Part shown: positions 41,906 through 50,097 of the stretch, one piece after another | How positions within the stretch are numbered: the stretch's first letter is position 1 | How the letters are laid out: each line of letters starts with the position of its first letter | Assembly: GCA_949297775.1 (NCBI GenBank) | Contig: CASFTM010000008.1 | Coordinates: 1-64,000, forward strand | Source: an uncultured bacterium | GTDB taxonomy: Bacteria; Elusimicrobiota; Elusimicrobia; Elusimicrobiales; Elusimicrobiaceae | Length of the DNA: 64,000 nucleotides | Reading direction: 5' to 3' | The notes under the pieces: generated by a model | Databases searched by the model: none | What the model was told of the DNA's origin: nothing | The model's input: the letters and a program-made list of their open reading frames with translations, nothing else | Program-made: the position numbers and the translations under genes

Positions 41906-42555
41906 TTTCCTTGCGGTTGGCGGCGTGCGTTCCAAAATTCATACACCGCCGGCAGTACGGAAATAACGATAATCGCTACAACCACATAATGGAAATGGTC
42001 TTGCACTACGGGTAAATCCGCAAAAAAGTATCCGCCCAGCGTAAACGCCAGTACCCAAACCGCAGCTCCAATTAAGTTATAAGAGGCAAAGTGGAAGTAC
42101 GTCATTTTGCCGATTCCCGCCACAAAAGGCGCAAATGTGCGGATGATTGGAATAAAACGAGCCAAAATAATCGTTTTTCCGCCGTATTTTTCGTAGAAAG
42201 CGTGGGCTTTGTTTAAGTGGTTTTTATTTAAAAATATACTGTCTTCCTTTGTAAATACTTTGGGTCCCAGCCATTTGCCGATTTCATAATTGCAAAAGTC
42301 GCCCAATACGGCGGCGGCAAACACAACGGGAATAAGCCAATACAAATTGATGGCACTCCCTTCCGCAGCCGCCAGCGCCCCGCAGGCGAATAATAGCGAG
42401 TCCCCCGGCAGGAACGGCGTAACCACCAGGCCCGTTTCGCAGAAAACCACTACAAAAATTACTACATATAGCCAGACGCCCATCCAGGCCGCCCAGGAGT
42501 TCAAATGCACGTCCAAGTGCAGAAAAATATCTAATATTTGTGCTAAAAATTCCAT
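41902..42555 (-). CDS. DedA family membrane protein
   Basis: A 217-residue SNARE-associated/VTT-type protein. FCETGLVVTPFLPGDSLLFACGALA and GGKTIILARFIPIIRTFAPFVAGIGKM are the family blocks, with the F.PG.. and R..P..R residues kept. DedA proteins move undecaprenyl phosphate or phospholipids across the inner membrane. Start at ATG 42555; TACAAT lies 6 nt upstream on - with no ribosome site, so a leaderless mRNA is likely. Confidence 0.88.
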   Translation of the reverse strand: MEFLAQILDIFLHLDVHLNSWAAWMGVWLYVVIFVVVFCETGLVVTPFLPGDSLLFACGALAAAEGSAINLYWLIPVVFAAAVLGDFCNYEIGKWLGPKVFTKEDSIFLNKNHLNKAHAFYEKYGGKTIILARFIPIIRTFAPFVAGIGKMTYFHFASYNLIGAAVWVLAFTLGGYFFADLPVVQDHFHYVVVAIIVISVLPAVYEFWNARRQPQGN

Positions 42556-42602
42556 ATATAAATTGTAGCAAATCATAGAAAAGCATTTCTTTTTGGGAAA
42601 TA

Positions 42603-42650
42603 TTGACGGGAAGGCTTATTTATGATATTATATACTTACCGGTAAGTATA
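42603..42650 (+). promoter_or_regulatory. promoter with perfect 20-bp palindromic operator
   Basis: TTGACG (42603-42608), 17-nt spacer, TATTAT (42626-42631), then TATACTTACCGGTAAGTATA (42631-42650), a perfect palindrome covering the expected start of transcription. The position suits a repressor operator; the ACCGGT centre and 20-bp size resemble sites of TetR-family regulators. No such regulator is in the window. Confidence 0.6.
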
Positions 42651-42669
42651 TTTTAATATAGGACTTCTT

Positions 42670-43338
42670 ATGAAACTATCCAAACATGTAATGCTTGCAG
42701 CCGGTGTATTGGTTGCTTGGTTGTGCGGTTCAACGACAGTGTACGGACAAACGTATCAGGCCCAGGATTGGGTGCTGAGTATGGGCGGAATAATTTCGCC
42801 TGTGGAGCTGGGAAGCGATTGGGGCGAAGTAAACGTGGAAAATATTACTGCGGGAATTACGCACGACGCTAAACTGGGCGAGCCTGGGGTGGGAATAGAC
42901 CTGCAAGCCCTCTATTTTGTGAACCCGCGGTTAGCGGTGGGGGCGGAATTTTCCCAGGAATGGTTTTTAGAAGAACTTTCAAGCGGTTGGTGGGTGGATG
43001 GAAAAACCAGCCAGCAACGTTATTTGCTGGCAGCCCGCGTATACTTAAATCCGCAAAGCAGAGCTAAAGTGTATGCTGCGCTGGGCGGCGGATTGGCTCA
43101 TACCAAAATAAGTATAGATTTTTCCCCGGAGGCGGATTTTTCTTATACAGGTTTTGGCTATTATGTCGGCCTAGGGCTGGATTACGCCCTAAACCACCGC
43201 TGGAGTTTGGGTGCCGAAATGCGGTACAACGGGAATAAATTCCACGACAAACAAACATTGGCAAATGGGGATTTGGCGCAAGTCTATCGGCAGGCTAACT
43301 ATCTGGCCGGCATGTTGCGTGTCAATTACCGAATGTAA
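42670..43338 (+). CDS. outer-membrane beta-barrel protein (OmpA/OmpW-like)
   Basis: A 222-residue protein with a signal peptide (cut near VYGQ, residue 25). The mature part has about eight alternating strands (LQALYFVNPRLAVGAEFSQ, KVYAALGGGLAHTKISID, GYYVGLGLDYALNHRWSLGAEMRYNGN) and ends MLRVNYRM, typical of small barrels. Function unknown. It is preceded by a strong promoter and a palindromic operator, suggesting induced expression. Confidence 0.78.
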   Translation: MKLSKHVMLAAGVLVAWLCGSTTVYGQTYQAQDWVLSMGGIISPVELGSDWGEVNVENITAGITHDAKLGEPGVGIDLQALYFVNPRLAVGAEFSQEWFLEELSSGWWVDGKTSQQRYLLAARVYLNPQSRAKVYAALGGGLAHTKISIDFSPEADFSYTGFGYYVGLGLDYALNHRWSLGAEMRYNGNKFHDKQTLANGDLAQVYRQANYLAGMLRVNYRM

Positions 43339-43365
43339 CAGGAATGGGGGATAAGTCGGGGGGAA

Positions 43366-43401
43366 AACAGGGAGCCTGCCGCAAGGGGCTCCCTGTTCGT
43401 T
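43366..43401 (+). terminator. terminator of the barrel gene
   Basis: AACAGGGAGCC pairs with GGCTCCCTGTT, followed by CGTTTGT; a weak T-run. Confidence 0.75.
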
Positions 43402-43460
43402 TGTATCTAATTTAACACAGCGCTATCTAAGGAGGAACCTGGTGGGCTGGACGGCTGGGG

Positions 43461-43520
43461 TACGTAAGAGAGCAATATTGTAAATACACTAATCGTGTTA
43501 ACGGACATAGAGAAGGGAGC
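43461..43520 (+). repeat. unit R, copy 3a
   Basis: TACGTAAGAGAGCAATATTG, CTAATCGTGTTAACGGACAT and AGAGAAGGGAGCCC; the middle GAACAGTGTGGCC part is missing. Confidence 0.65.
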
Positions 43521-43545
43521 CCAGCCTTGGTCCGGCAAGGGGTTG

Positions 43546-43610
43546 TTACGCGAGCGTGTGCCACATCGGGAACAGTCTGGCCTAAACTAGTCGTATAGAG
43601 AAGGAGGCCA
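43546..43610 (+). repeat. unit R, copy 3b
   Basis: TTACGCGAGCGTGTGCCACAT, GGGAACAGTCTGGCCTAA and ACTAGTCGTATAGAGAAGG; a short deletion removes TTAACGG. Confidence 0.6.
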
Positions 43611-43676
43611 GCCTCTGGCCCTTGATTTGTTTTTTTTTTTTGATAAATTTTGCGTATGAGCAAAATTTATCAAAAA
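43606..43676 (+). promoter_or_regulatory. pilin cassette 3 control module
   Basis: The GC hairpin has a different sequence, GGCCAG-CCT-CTGGCC (43606-43620), yet the same size and place. TTGATT 43622-43627, T12 43630-43641, TAAATT 43644-43649 (spacer 16), ATG 43656 after 6 nt. Inverted repeat GATAAATTTTGC (43642-43653) / GCAAAATTTATC (43660-43671), identical to cassette 1. Confidence 0.65.
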
Positions 43677-44183
43677 TCCTTCACAACAGGAAAAAACGCC
43701 GGATTTACGTTAATAGAGTTATTAGTAGTGGTTTTAATCATTGGTATTCTGGCGGCGGTGGCGTTGCCCAAGTACGAGCAAGCGGTAGCCAAAGCGCGGT
43801 ATATGAGTTTGATGCCTTTGTTGCGCGCTATCAACGACGCAGAAAATGTGTACTATATGGCTAATGGCACTTACACGGCGGATTTTAGCGAATTGGATAT
43901 AGAAATGCCTGCCGGTGCCAAGACAACGGCTGCCAACAAAGTGGAATATGAGCATTTTCATTGTTTTTTAAGAGAGAAGGGCAATTCTTTTTCTGCGTAT
44001 TGTGACAGTAAATATGAAAATATGCCGCAGTTAGAAAAATATTACACACGAAATTATTTCATTTGTTGGGCGAGATTAAATAACGAAAAAAGCGCCCAGC
44101 TTTGCCGCAGCATCTCAGGGGTTAATACGCCTACGGAATCCAATAACGATTCCGGCGAAAAGAACGGCTATCCCTTTTCGTAA
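43656..44183 (+). CDS. type IV pilin-like protein, copy 3
   Basis: A 175-residue prepilin; the leader MSKIYQKSFTTGKNAG differs in the middle from other copies while the start and GKNAG are kept. Assembly helix and VYYMANGTYTADFSELDIEMP follow. The C-terminal domain is distinct and polar, with CFLREK, YCDSKYE and ICWARLNNEKSAQLCRSI, the last giving the recurrent late Cys pair. Ends in a Ser/Asn-rich tail. No ribosome site. Confidence 0.85.
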   Translation: MSKIYQKSFTTGKNAGFTLIELLVVVLIIGILAAVALPKYEQAVAKARYMSLMPLLRAINDAENVYYMANGTYTADFSELDIEMPAGAKTTAANKVEYEHFHCFLREKGNSFSAYCDSKYENMPQLEKYYTRNYFICWARLNNEKSAQLCRSISGVNTPTESNNDSGEKNGYPFS

Positions 44184-44202
44184 GCTTACTTGGGTGTATC
44201 AC

Positions 44203-44230
44203 AAAAACCCCCGGCTATGCCGGGGGATAT
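44203..44230. terminator. bidirectional terminator, pilin 3 / holA
   Basis: CCCCCGGC-TAT-GCCGGGGG with A5 on the left; almost the same as the terminator at 66-99. Confidence 0.82.
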
Positions 44231-44256
44231 TTATTCAAGCGCTTTTGCCAGGTTGG

Positions 44257-45267
44257 TTATTTATTAAACAGGGTAAGCAAAATACCTTTCAGCAGAATTT
44301 TGGGGTCCGCGCCCGAGGAGGATTTTAACGCACTGTCCGCGTCAATAATGCGGTTTAAAGCGTTTAAAAAATTCTTTTGCGGGGGGAACATCCGCGCTTG
44401 GCTGACCAGCCGGCTTTCCCAGTACATCAGCCCTGCCGCACGCAAAATTTCCGCCGGCGCGAGGCCCGCTTCGCTCAGGCGTTTAATGCGCGCCATTTTT
44501 AAAATGGGAAACGTCATTTTGCTTAGAATTGCTACGGGTTCTTCTCCGTCATCCAGCAGTTTGTCCACCAATTTGACGGCGCGGGTTTTGCTGCACGCGG
44601 TAATGGCGTTGGAAAGCTCAAATGGGTTTTCTTCCTTGCTAAAACCGATGCAGGCCAGTACGTCTTCCTGCGTAATGGCTTTAGTTGCCCGGTCGGCGGT
44701 ATAGAGGGAGATCTTTTCAATCTCGTTTTCCAGCGCGTTTAGTTCGCTGCCGACGCTTTCGCACAATAAATCCACGGAATTAAAATCCGGCTGGAGTCCT
44801 TTTTCCTGTAATTTTTGACGCACCCAGGAAGTAAGTTCGTCTTTTTTAAGTTCATCAAAGTTGGCTACGCGCCCCGCGTCCGAGCAGACTTCTGCCAGCA
44901 CTTTTTCCGTTTTCATTTTTTTGGAATCGTTATGCGTCAAAATAAGCGTGGTGGTGGGCAGCGGGTTATCCAAATAGCGGATTAACGCTTCCTTGGGTTC
45001 TTTGCGCAGCTTTTCAATGCCGGTCAGTACCACCAGGCGGTTTTCCGAAAATACGGGGGCGGTGTTTGCCAGGGCCAGCACTTCGCCCATATCGGCTTTG
45101 TCGGCTTCGCTTTGGTAGGAGTTGAAATCGTCCGGGTGGAGAATGGCGCGGATTTTTTGAATGACCAAATTTTTGCGGTAGACGTCTTCCCCCGTCAGCA
45201 AATAGACGGGGGAAACAGTATTTTTGGCAAGTTCTGCGTTTAATTTTTCGGCGGTAAGTTTAGGCAT
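44257..45267 (-). CDS. holA: DNA polymerase III subunit delta
   Basis: A 336-residue clamp-loader subunit. VYLLTGEDVYRKNLVIQKIRAIL, NRLVVLTGIEKL and LENEIEKISLY match HolA; the protein opens the sliding clamp ring. Last of leuS-lptE-holA, the same order as in E. coli. It starts 1 nt before the lptE stop region, so it is tightly coupled. Confidence 0.88.
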   Translation of the reverse strand: MPKLTAEKLNAELAKNTVSPVYLLTGEDVYRKNLVIQKIRAILHPDDFNSYQSEADKADMGEVLALANTAPVFSENRLVVLTGIEKLRKEPKEALIRYLDNPLPTTTLILTHNDSKKMKTEKVLAEVCSDAGRVANFDELKKDELTSWVRQKLQEKGLQPDFNSVDLLCESVGSELNALENEIEKISLYTADRATKAITQEDVLACIGFSKEENPFELSNAITACSKTRAVKLVDKLLDDGEEPVAILSKMTFPILKMARIKRLSEAGLAPAEILRAAGLMYWESRLVSQARMFPPQKNFLNALNRIIDADSALKSSSGADPKILLKGILLTLFNK

Positions 45268-45268
45268 T

Positions 45269-45850
45269 TTATTGCGTAATGGTTGTGTATTCGGGGTTAT
45301 TCATTACTTTCTTTTTGTTTTCGCTCATCACGGAGCCGAAGCCTTCCACCGTGCGCTTGACGATGTCTTTAGATAATTTTTGGAACACCACATCACGCGC
45401 CTGCACTTCGGTCATCCCGCCGGGCAGGGTGGAGGCCGCATAAATCTGCGTACCCAAGAAAGCGGGTTCGCGCCACACGGGGGCGTTGGTGGTTTTGTCC
45501 ATAAATACCACATCCAGCCAAATGTCCATCCGGTACACGGTGGGGATGAGCTGGCTGTCGTACTGAATGGGCACGTTTAAATAGCGGGAAATCGTGGTAA
45601 CGACCACGCCCTCGGCGCCGTTGTTTTCCGACACGATTTGATAGGACCCGTTGCGCAGGAATTCGTCGTAGAGTTCGTTATAAAACTTATCTTCCAGCGC
45701 AAACACTTCGGTTTTGTTCAAAATAGGCCGTACGGCAATTTTTTTAATATGCTGCGGCATAATTTGGGCTTGCGGTTTATACACCGCTCCTTCGCTGGCG
45801 CAAGCCGCCAACGCGGCGGCGGCGCACAAGACGGACAAGAATTTTTTCAT
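45269..45850 (-). CDS. lptE: LptE-like LPS-assembly lipoprotein
   Basis: A 193-residue lipoprotein: signal MKKFLSVLCAAAALAAC with lipobox LAAC (Cys17). The core IAVRPILNKT..FALEDKFYNELYDEFLRNG and VVVTTISRYLNVPIQYD resembles the LptE family, the plug of the LptD channel. The position between leuS and holA, as in proteobacteria, supports the call. Similarity is weak by eye, hence moderate confidence. Confidence 0.75.
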   Translation of the reverse strand: MKKFLSVLCAAAALAACASEGAVYKPQAQIMPQHIKKIAVRPILNKTEVFALEDKFYNELYDEFLRNGSYQIVSENNGAEGVVVTTISRYLNVPIQYDSQLIPTVYRMDIWLDVVFMDKTTNAPVWREPAFLGTQIYAASTLPGGMTEVQARDVVFQKLSKDIVKRTVEGFGSVMSENKKKVMNNPEYTTITQ

Positions 45851-45882
45851 ACTCGCTCCCTGGGCCGGGGTATTCCCGGCGG

Positions 45883-48396
45883 TTATTTTTTAGGGGCGGC
45901 CACAAAGCTGACCATGCGGCCGGGGACGTCAAGCACTTTTGTGATGTACAGCCCTTCCAAGCTGCGCTGTACTTTGGCGCTGGCTTTGGCGGCGGCTTCC
46001 AATTCTTCCCGTGCGGCGTTGGCGGGGACGGCAATGCGGTCGCGCACTTTGCCGTTTACCTGTACGCCGATTTCCACGGTATCGTCCTGCATCATATCCG
46101 GGTTGACGACGGGCCATGCGGATTTGACCACAAATCCTTCGTAGCCTTTCTGCTGCCAAATTTCCTCGGTCAAATGCGGGGCGAAGGGGTGCAGTAGTTT
46201 TAAGAACGTTTGGAACGTATCCTGGCTGACCTGCGGCAATTTGCTGATGTCGTTAAAGAGCACCATCAACGCGGAAATCGCCGTATTGAAGCGGAAATTT
46301 TCAATATCTTCGCTTACTTTGGCGATGGTTTTGTTCTTTAAAATTTCGCTCTTGCGCGGGTCGGACTGGTCGGAGAGTTTCACGTTTTCGCTCCAGCCGG
46401 CCACACGCTTTAAGAAGCGGGAAATGCCTTCAATGCCTTTCATATCCCAGGGCTTGCTGGCTTCAAACGGGCCCATAAACATTTCATACATCCGGAAGGC
46501 GTCCGCACCGTATTGGTTGAGGATGTCGTCCGGGTTGATGACGTTTTTCTTGGATTTGGACATTTTTTCCACCATCGGGGAGAGTTCTTCCCCGGTGGTT
46601 TTTAAGTAGGCTTTACCGTCTTTGAAATCAATTTCGTCGTAGCCGTGGTAGGCGCCCATTTTATCGCGGTAGGAGAAAGCCAAAATCATCCCCTGGTGGC
46701 GCAATTTTTGGAACGGTTCCGGGTGGGTAACGACGCCTAAATCAAATAATACCCGGTGCCAAAAACGCGCGTACAACAGGTGCAGCACGGCGTGTTCGGC
46801 CCCTCCGATATAGCAGTCCACGGGGCCGTAGGCTTTTTCAATGGCCGGGTCCACCAGGGCGTTGTCGTTATGCGGGTCCATATAGCGCAGGTAGTACCAG
46901 CACGAGCCCGCCCATTGGGGCATGGTGTTGGTTTCGCGTTTGGCGGGGCCGCCGCAGTGCGGACAGGTGGTATTCACCCAGTCCGTTACGGTAGCCAGCG
47001 GGGATTCCCCGGTGCCCGAGGGTTCAAATTTTTCCACTTCCGGCAGGGTTAAGGGCAGCTGGTCCTCTGGCAGGGGCACGACGCCGCATTTAGGGCAGTG
47101 TACGACGGGAATCGGCTCGCCCCAATAGCGTTGGCGGGCGAACACCCAGTCGCGCAGTTTATAGGTGGTTTTGGCGTTGCCCAGGCTGCGTTCGGAAAGC
47201 CATTTAATCATAGCGGCTTTGGATTCTTTGACGCGCAGTCCGTTTAAAAAGCCGGAGTTGACGAGTTCGCCGTCGCCGGTGAAAGCTTCTTTTTCCACGC
47301 CCTGTTCGCTTTTAATCACTTCAATAATATCCAGCCCGAATTTTTTGGCGAAGGCGTAGTCGCGTTCGTCGTGGGCGGGCACGGCCATAATGGCGCCGGT
47401 GCCGTAACCCATCAGCACGTAGTCGGACGTCCAAACCGGGATTTTTTTGCCGTTTACCGGGTTGATGGCGTACGCGCCGGTGAATACGCCGGTTTTGTCT
47501 TTGTTTAAATCACCGCGTTCCAAGTCGCTTTTTTTGGCGGCTTAGGCCTGATATTTGGCCACGGCTTCTTTTTGTTCCGGCGTAACGATTTTTTTCAAAA
47601 TCGGGTGCTCCGGCGATACGACCATATACGTCGCGCCGAAAAGCGTGTCCGGGCGGGTGGTGAAGACGGTCAAAATATCGTCGTGCCCGTCAATTTTAAA
47701 TTTTACTTCCGCCCCGTTGGATTTGCCAATCCAGTTGCGCTGCATAGCCAGCGTGCTTTCCGGCCAGTCCAGCGTGTCCAAGCCGGCTAAAAGCTGTTCG
47801 GCATAGTCGGTAATGCGCAAAATCCACTGGCGCAGCGCTTTGCGTTCAATTTCGTGCCCGCAGCGTTCGCACTTGCCGTTAAACACTTCTTCGTTGGCCA
47901 GGCCCGTTTTGCACGAGGGGCACCAGTTTATCGGCACGGTGGATTCGTACGCCAAGCCCTTTTTAAACAGCTGCAGGAAAATCCACTGCGTCCATTTGTA
48001 GTATTCCGGGTCCGTGGTGTTAATTTCGCGGCTCCAGTCGTACGCGAGGCCGATGGATTTGATTTGGCGTTTAAAATTGGCAATGTTTTTATGAGTGGTA
48101 ATCCGCGGGTGAACCCCCGTGGCGATGGCATAGTTTTCCGCAGGTAGGCCGAAGGCGTCCCACCCCATGGGGTGCAGCACGTCGTAGCCGTTCATTAATT
48201 TATAGCGTACCAAAATGTCCGAGGCGGTGTAACCTTCCGGGTGCCCGACGTGCAACCCCGCTCCGGACGGATAGGGGAACATATCCAGGCAATAAAACTT
48301 TTTGCCTTTCGGCATTTTGGGGCTGACAAAAAGGTTTGCTTTTTCCCAGCGTTCTTGTTGTTTTTTGTCAATTTGCGGAAAATTATCAATACTCAT
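45883..48396 (-). pseudogene. leuS: leucyl-tRNA synthetase interrupted by one in-frame TAA
   Basis: Read as one frame this is an 837-position LeuRS, normal for the family. HIGH motif [12 protein letters not shown], the editing-domain threonine-rich [29 protein letters not shown] and KMSKS (VEKMSKSKKNV) are all intact. The frame is broken only at 47542-47544, TAA in AKYQA*AAKKSDLER, inside the CP1 editing domain; GAA (Glu) by a single G-to-T change is the likeliest ancestor. Both halves are in the same frame, and a TTG 7 codons later could restart but lacks a ribosome site. It may be a sequencing error, a real nonsense mutation or stop read-through. First gene of leuS-lptE-holA. Confidence 0.9.
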
Positions 48397-48483
48397 ACTC
48401 CCTTATTCTAACAATTTTCAAGCGAAAAAATAAGCCCCTGTATTGGGGGCGTATGTCGGTCCGGAAACGGGGTGCCGCAGGGG

Positions 48484-48498
48484 GCGTTTGGTAAACGC
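48484..48498 (+). repeat. small inverted repeat upstream of pilin 4
   Basis: GCGTTT-GGT-AAACGC. Unit R is not recognisable in this short (178-bp) upstream region. Confidence 0.5.
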
Positions 48499-48530
48499 AC
48501 CTGTCGGGAGCGGATAGAAAAGGGGATACC

Positions 48531-48595
48531 GCCAAGAGGCCTTGACTCGTTTTTTTTTTTGATAAATTTTACCTATGAACAAAATTTATCAAAAA
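48531..48595 (+). promoter_or_regulatory. pilin cassette 4 control module
   Basis: Only a weak GC repeat (GCC-AAGA-GGC) precedes TTGACT (48542-48547). T11 (48550-48560), TAAATT (48563-48568; spacer 15), ATG 48575 after 6 nt. The inverted repeat is 10 bp, GATAAATTTT (48561-48570) / AAAATTTATC (48581-48590), with a 10-nt loop holding the ATG. No ribosome site. Confidence 0.6.
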
Positions 48596-49111
48596 ACCCT
48601 CCCGACGGGGAAAAACGCCGGATTTACGTTAATAGAGCTGCTAGTAGTGGTTTTAATTATCGGTATTTTGGCGGCGATAGCGTTGCCCAAATATGAATTT
48701 GCCGTTCAAAAAGCGCGCGTGACGGAAGCCATGGTGGTCTTGAAAAAAATGGGGGACAACATAGATATGTGTATGCTGGCCAATGGAAATGATTTTAGCC
48801 TGTGTACAAGCCCTGACATTTTAGCTGAAGGCGTGGAGAACTCCATTGCCAATTCCAAAAATTTTACATATTCTACAGACCAAAACGTCCCACTGGCTAT
48901 GAATAAACAACAAGATTATATGTTGGGATATGTGCCTGCCTCCCTTGCGGAAAAAAGCTTTCCGCTGCCTGGTGGTGGATTGAGCGTTTTTCCTCTTCCT
49001 ACTGGGCGTTATTGTATGGAAATAACGGAACAAGGCAAATCCTTTTGTAAAAGCCTTAGCCAGGGGGCCCCACCTATGGGACATGAGGGCGAGAAGGCGT
49101 ATCCTTTTTAA
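48575..49111 (+). CDS. type IV pilin-like protein, copy 4
   Basis: A 178-residue prepilin with leader MNKIYQKTLPTGKNAG and the common assembly helix. Unlike its sisters it reads CMLANGNDF instead of YYMANG. The C-terminal domain ends GRYCMEITEQGKSFCKSLSQGAPP with a Cys pair spaced by 10. Many Met/Asn/Pro residues give a different surface from other copies. Confidence 0.84.
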   Translation: MNKIYQKTLPTGKNAGFTLIELLVVVLIIGILAAIALPKYEFAVQKARVTEAMVVLKKMGDNIDMCMLANGNDFSLCTSPDILAEGVENSIANSKNFTYSTDQNVPLAMNKQQDYMLGYVPASLAEKSFPLPGGGLSVFPLPTGRYCMEITEQGKSFCKSLSQGAPPMGHEGEKAYPF

Positions 49112-49130
49112 TTACTTGCCCGGCTCATTT

Positions 49131-49160
49131 AAAACACCCCGCAGACGGCGGGGTGTTTTA
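49131..49160. terminator. terminator, pilin 4 / xer
   Basis: AAAACACCCCGC pairs with GCGGGGTGTTTT; works in both directions. Confidence 0.88.
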
Positions 49161-49208
49161 TTGTGATTGGTCGGAAAAGCCTGCCGGTTGGCGGCTTTTA
49201 CGGGCAAA

Positions 49209-50096
49209 TCAGCCGCGGGGGTGGAACTTTTTGTGTTTGTTTTTCAGGTCGCTTACATCCAAATGGGTGTAGATTTGGGTGGTCGTCAGATTGGCGTGGC
49301 CGAGCATTTCCTGCAGGCTTCTCAAATCGGCCCCGCCCTGCAGCATATGGCTGGCAAACGTATGGCGGAACAAGTGCGGGTGGAGCGGCTGAGAGATGTT
49401 AGCCTTGCGTCCCAGGTCGGCTAAATCTTTCCAAACGGATATGCGGCTTATTTTTTTGCCGTTTTTGTTTAAAAACACTTCGGAACCGACGGTTTTATCG
49501 GCAAAGTGCGCTTCGCGCACCGCCAGGTATTGGTTGAGGCGTTCGCAGGCGCGGGGATGGATGGGCACAAAACGCTGTTTGCCCCCCTTGCCAAAAGCCA
49601 ACACCCAGCCTTCTTTGGTGTTGACGTTTTCCAAGCGCAAATTAATCAGTTCGCTTACGCGCAGGCCGGCGGCGTATAAAAGTTCAATAATCGTAACCGT
49701 ACGAATTTCCGCCAAGGTTTCGGCGGGGTAGGATAGCAGGCGTTCCATTTCTTCGCGCGTGAGCTGGGTGGGGATTTTTTGCGCCAGCTTGGGCGATTTT
49801 AAAAAACGGGCGGGGTCGTCTTTTATTTTTTCTTCAATCAGCAAAAATTTGTAAAAGCATTTCACGGCTTCCATCTTGCGGAACACGCTGGCGGGGGCCA
49901 GCTTTTCCACCACGCGCAGCTGGTAGTTGTATTGGTCCAAAAATTCGGGTTCAACGGCAAGGGGGTCCTTTTCGTTTGCCAAACAATATTCCAAATAGCT
50001 TTCCACGTCCGAACCGTAGGACGCCACCGTATTTTTGGAAAGTTGGCGTTCAAAAGACAAATGGTTTTTAAAGTCTTCCAGTAACAAAGAATCCAT
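49209..50096 (-). CDS. xerD: tyrosine recombinase XerC/XerD
   Basis: A 295-residue integrase with an N-terminal SAM-like domain (1-95) and catalytic domain. The full set Arg146 (GLRVSEL), Lys170, His241-x-x-Arg244 (HLFRHTF), His267 (GHANL) and nucleophile Tyr276 is present. Size and sequence fit the housekeeping enzyme that resolves chromosome dimers. XerC versus XerD is not settled. It follows the glycosyltransferase by 1 nt. Confidence 0.9.
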   Translation of the reverse strand: MDSLLLEDFKNHLSFERQLSKNTVASYGSDVESYLEYCLANEKDPLAVEPEFLDQYNYQLRVVEKLAPASVFRKMEAVKCFYKFLLIEEKIKDDPARFLKSPKLAQKIPTQLTREEMERLLSYPAETLAEIRTVTIIELLYAAGLRVSELINLRLENVNTKEGWVLAFGKGGKQRFVPIHPRACERLNQYLAVREAHFADKTVGSEVFLNKNGKKISRISVWKDLADLGRKANISQPLHPHLFRHTFASHMLQGGADLRSLQEMLGHANLTTTQIYTHLDVSDLKNKHKKFHPRG

Positions 50097-50097
50097 A

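Larger units (their letters stand above)
43339..43655 (+). other. 317-bp non-coding region upstream of pilin 3
   Basis: It holds a terminator for the barrel gene, two adjacent units R and the pilin control module. Nothing else is recognised. Confidence 0.7.

Noticed and set aside
45883-48396. leuS as a frameshifted gene or as a true two-subunit enzyme
   Set aside because: The two parts are in the same frame, with only one stop between them, so it is not a frameshift. The second part lacks a ribosome site, and the break lies within the editing domain rather than at a domain border.
49209-50096. Xer recombinase as a pilin-specific invertase or integrase
   Set aside because: It is a standard-length XerC/D with all housekeeping features, convergent to pilin 4 and co-transcribed with a glycosyltransferase. 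No inverted pilin segment or dif-like pair was seen beside the pilins.
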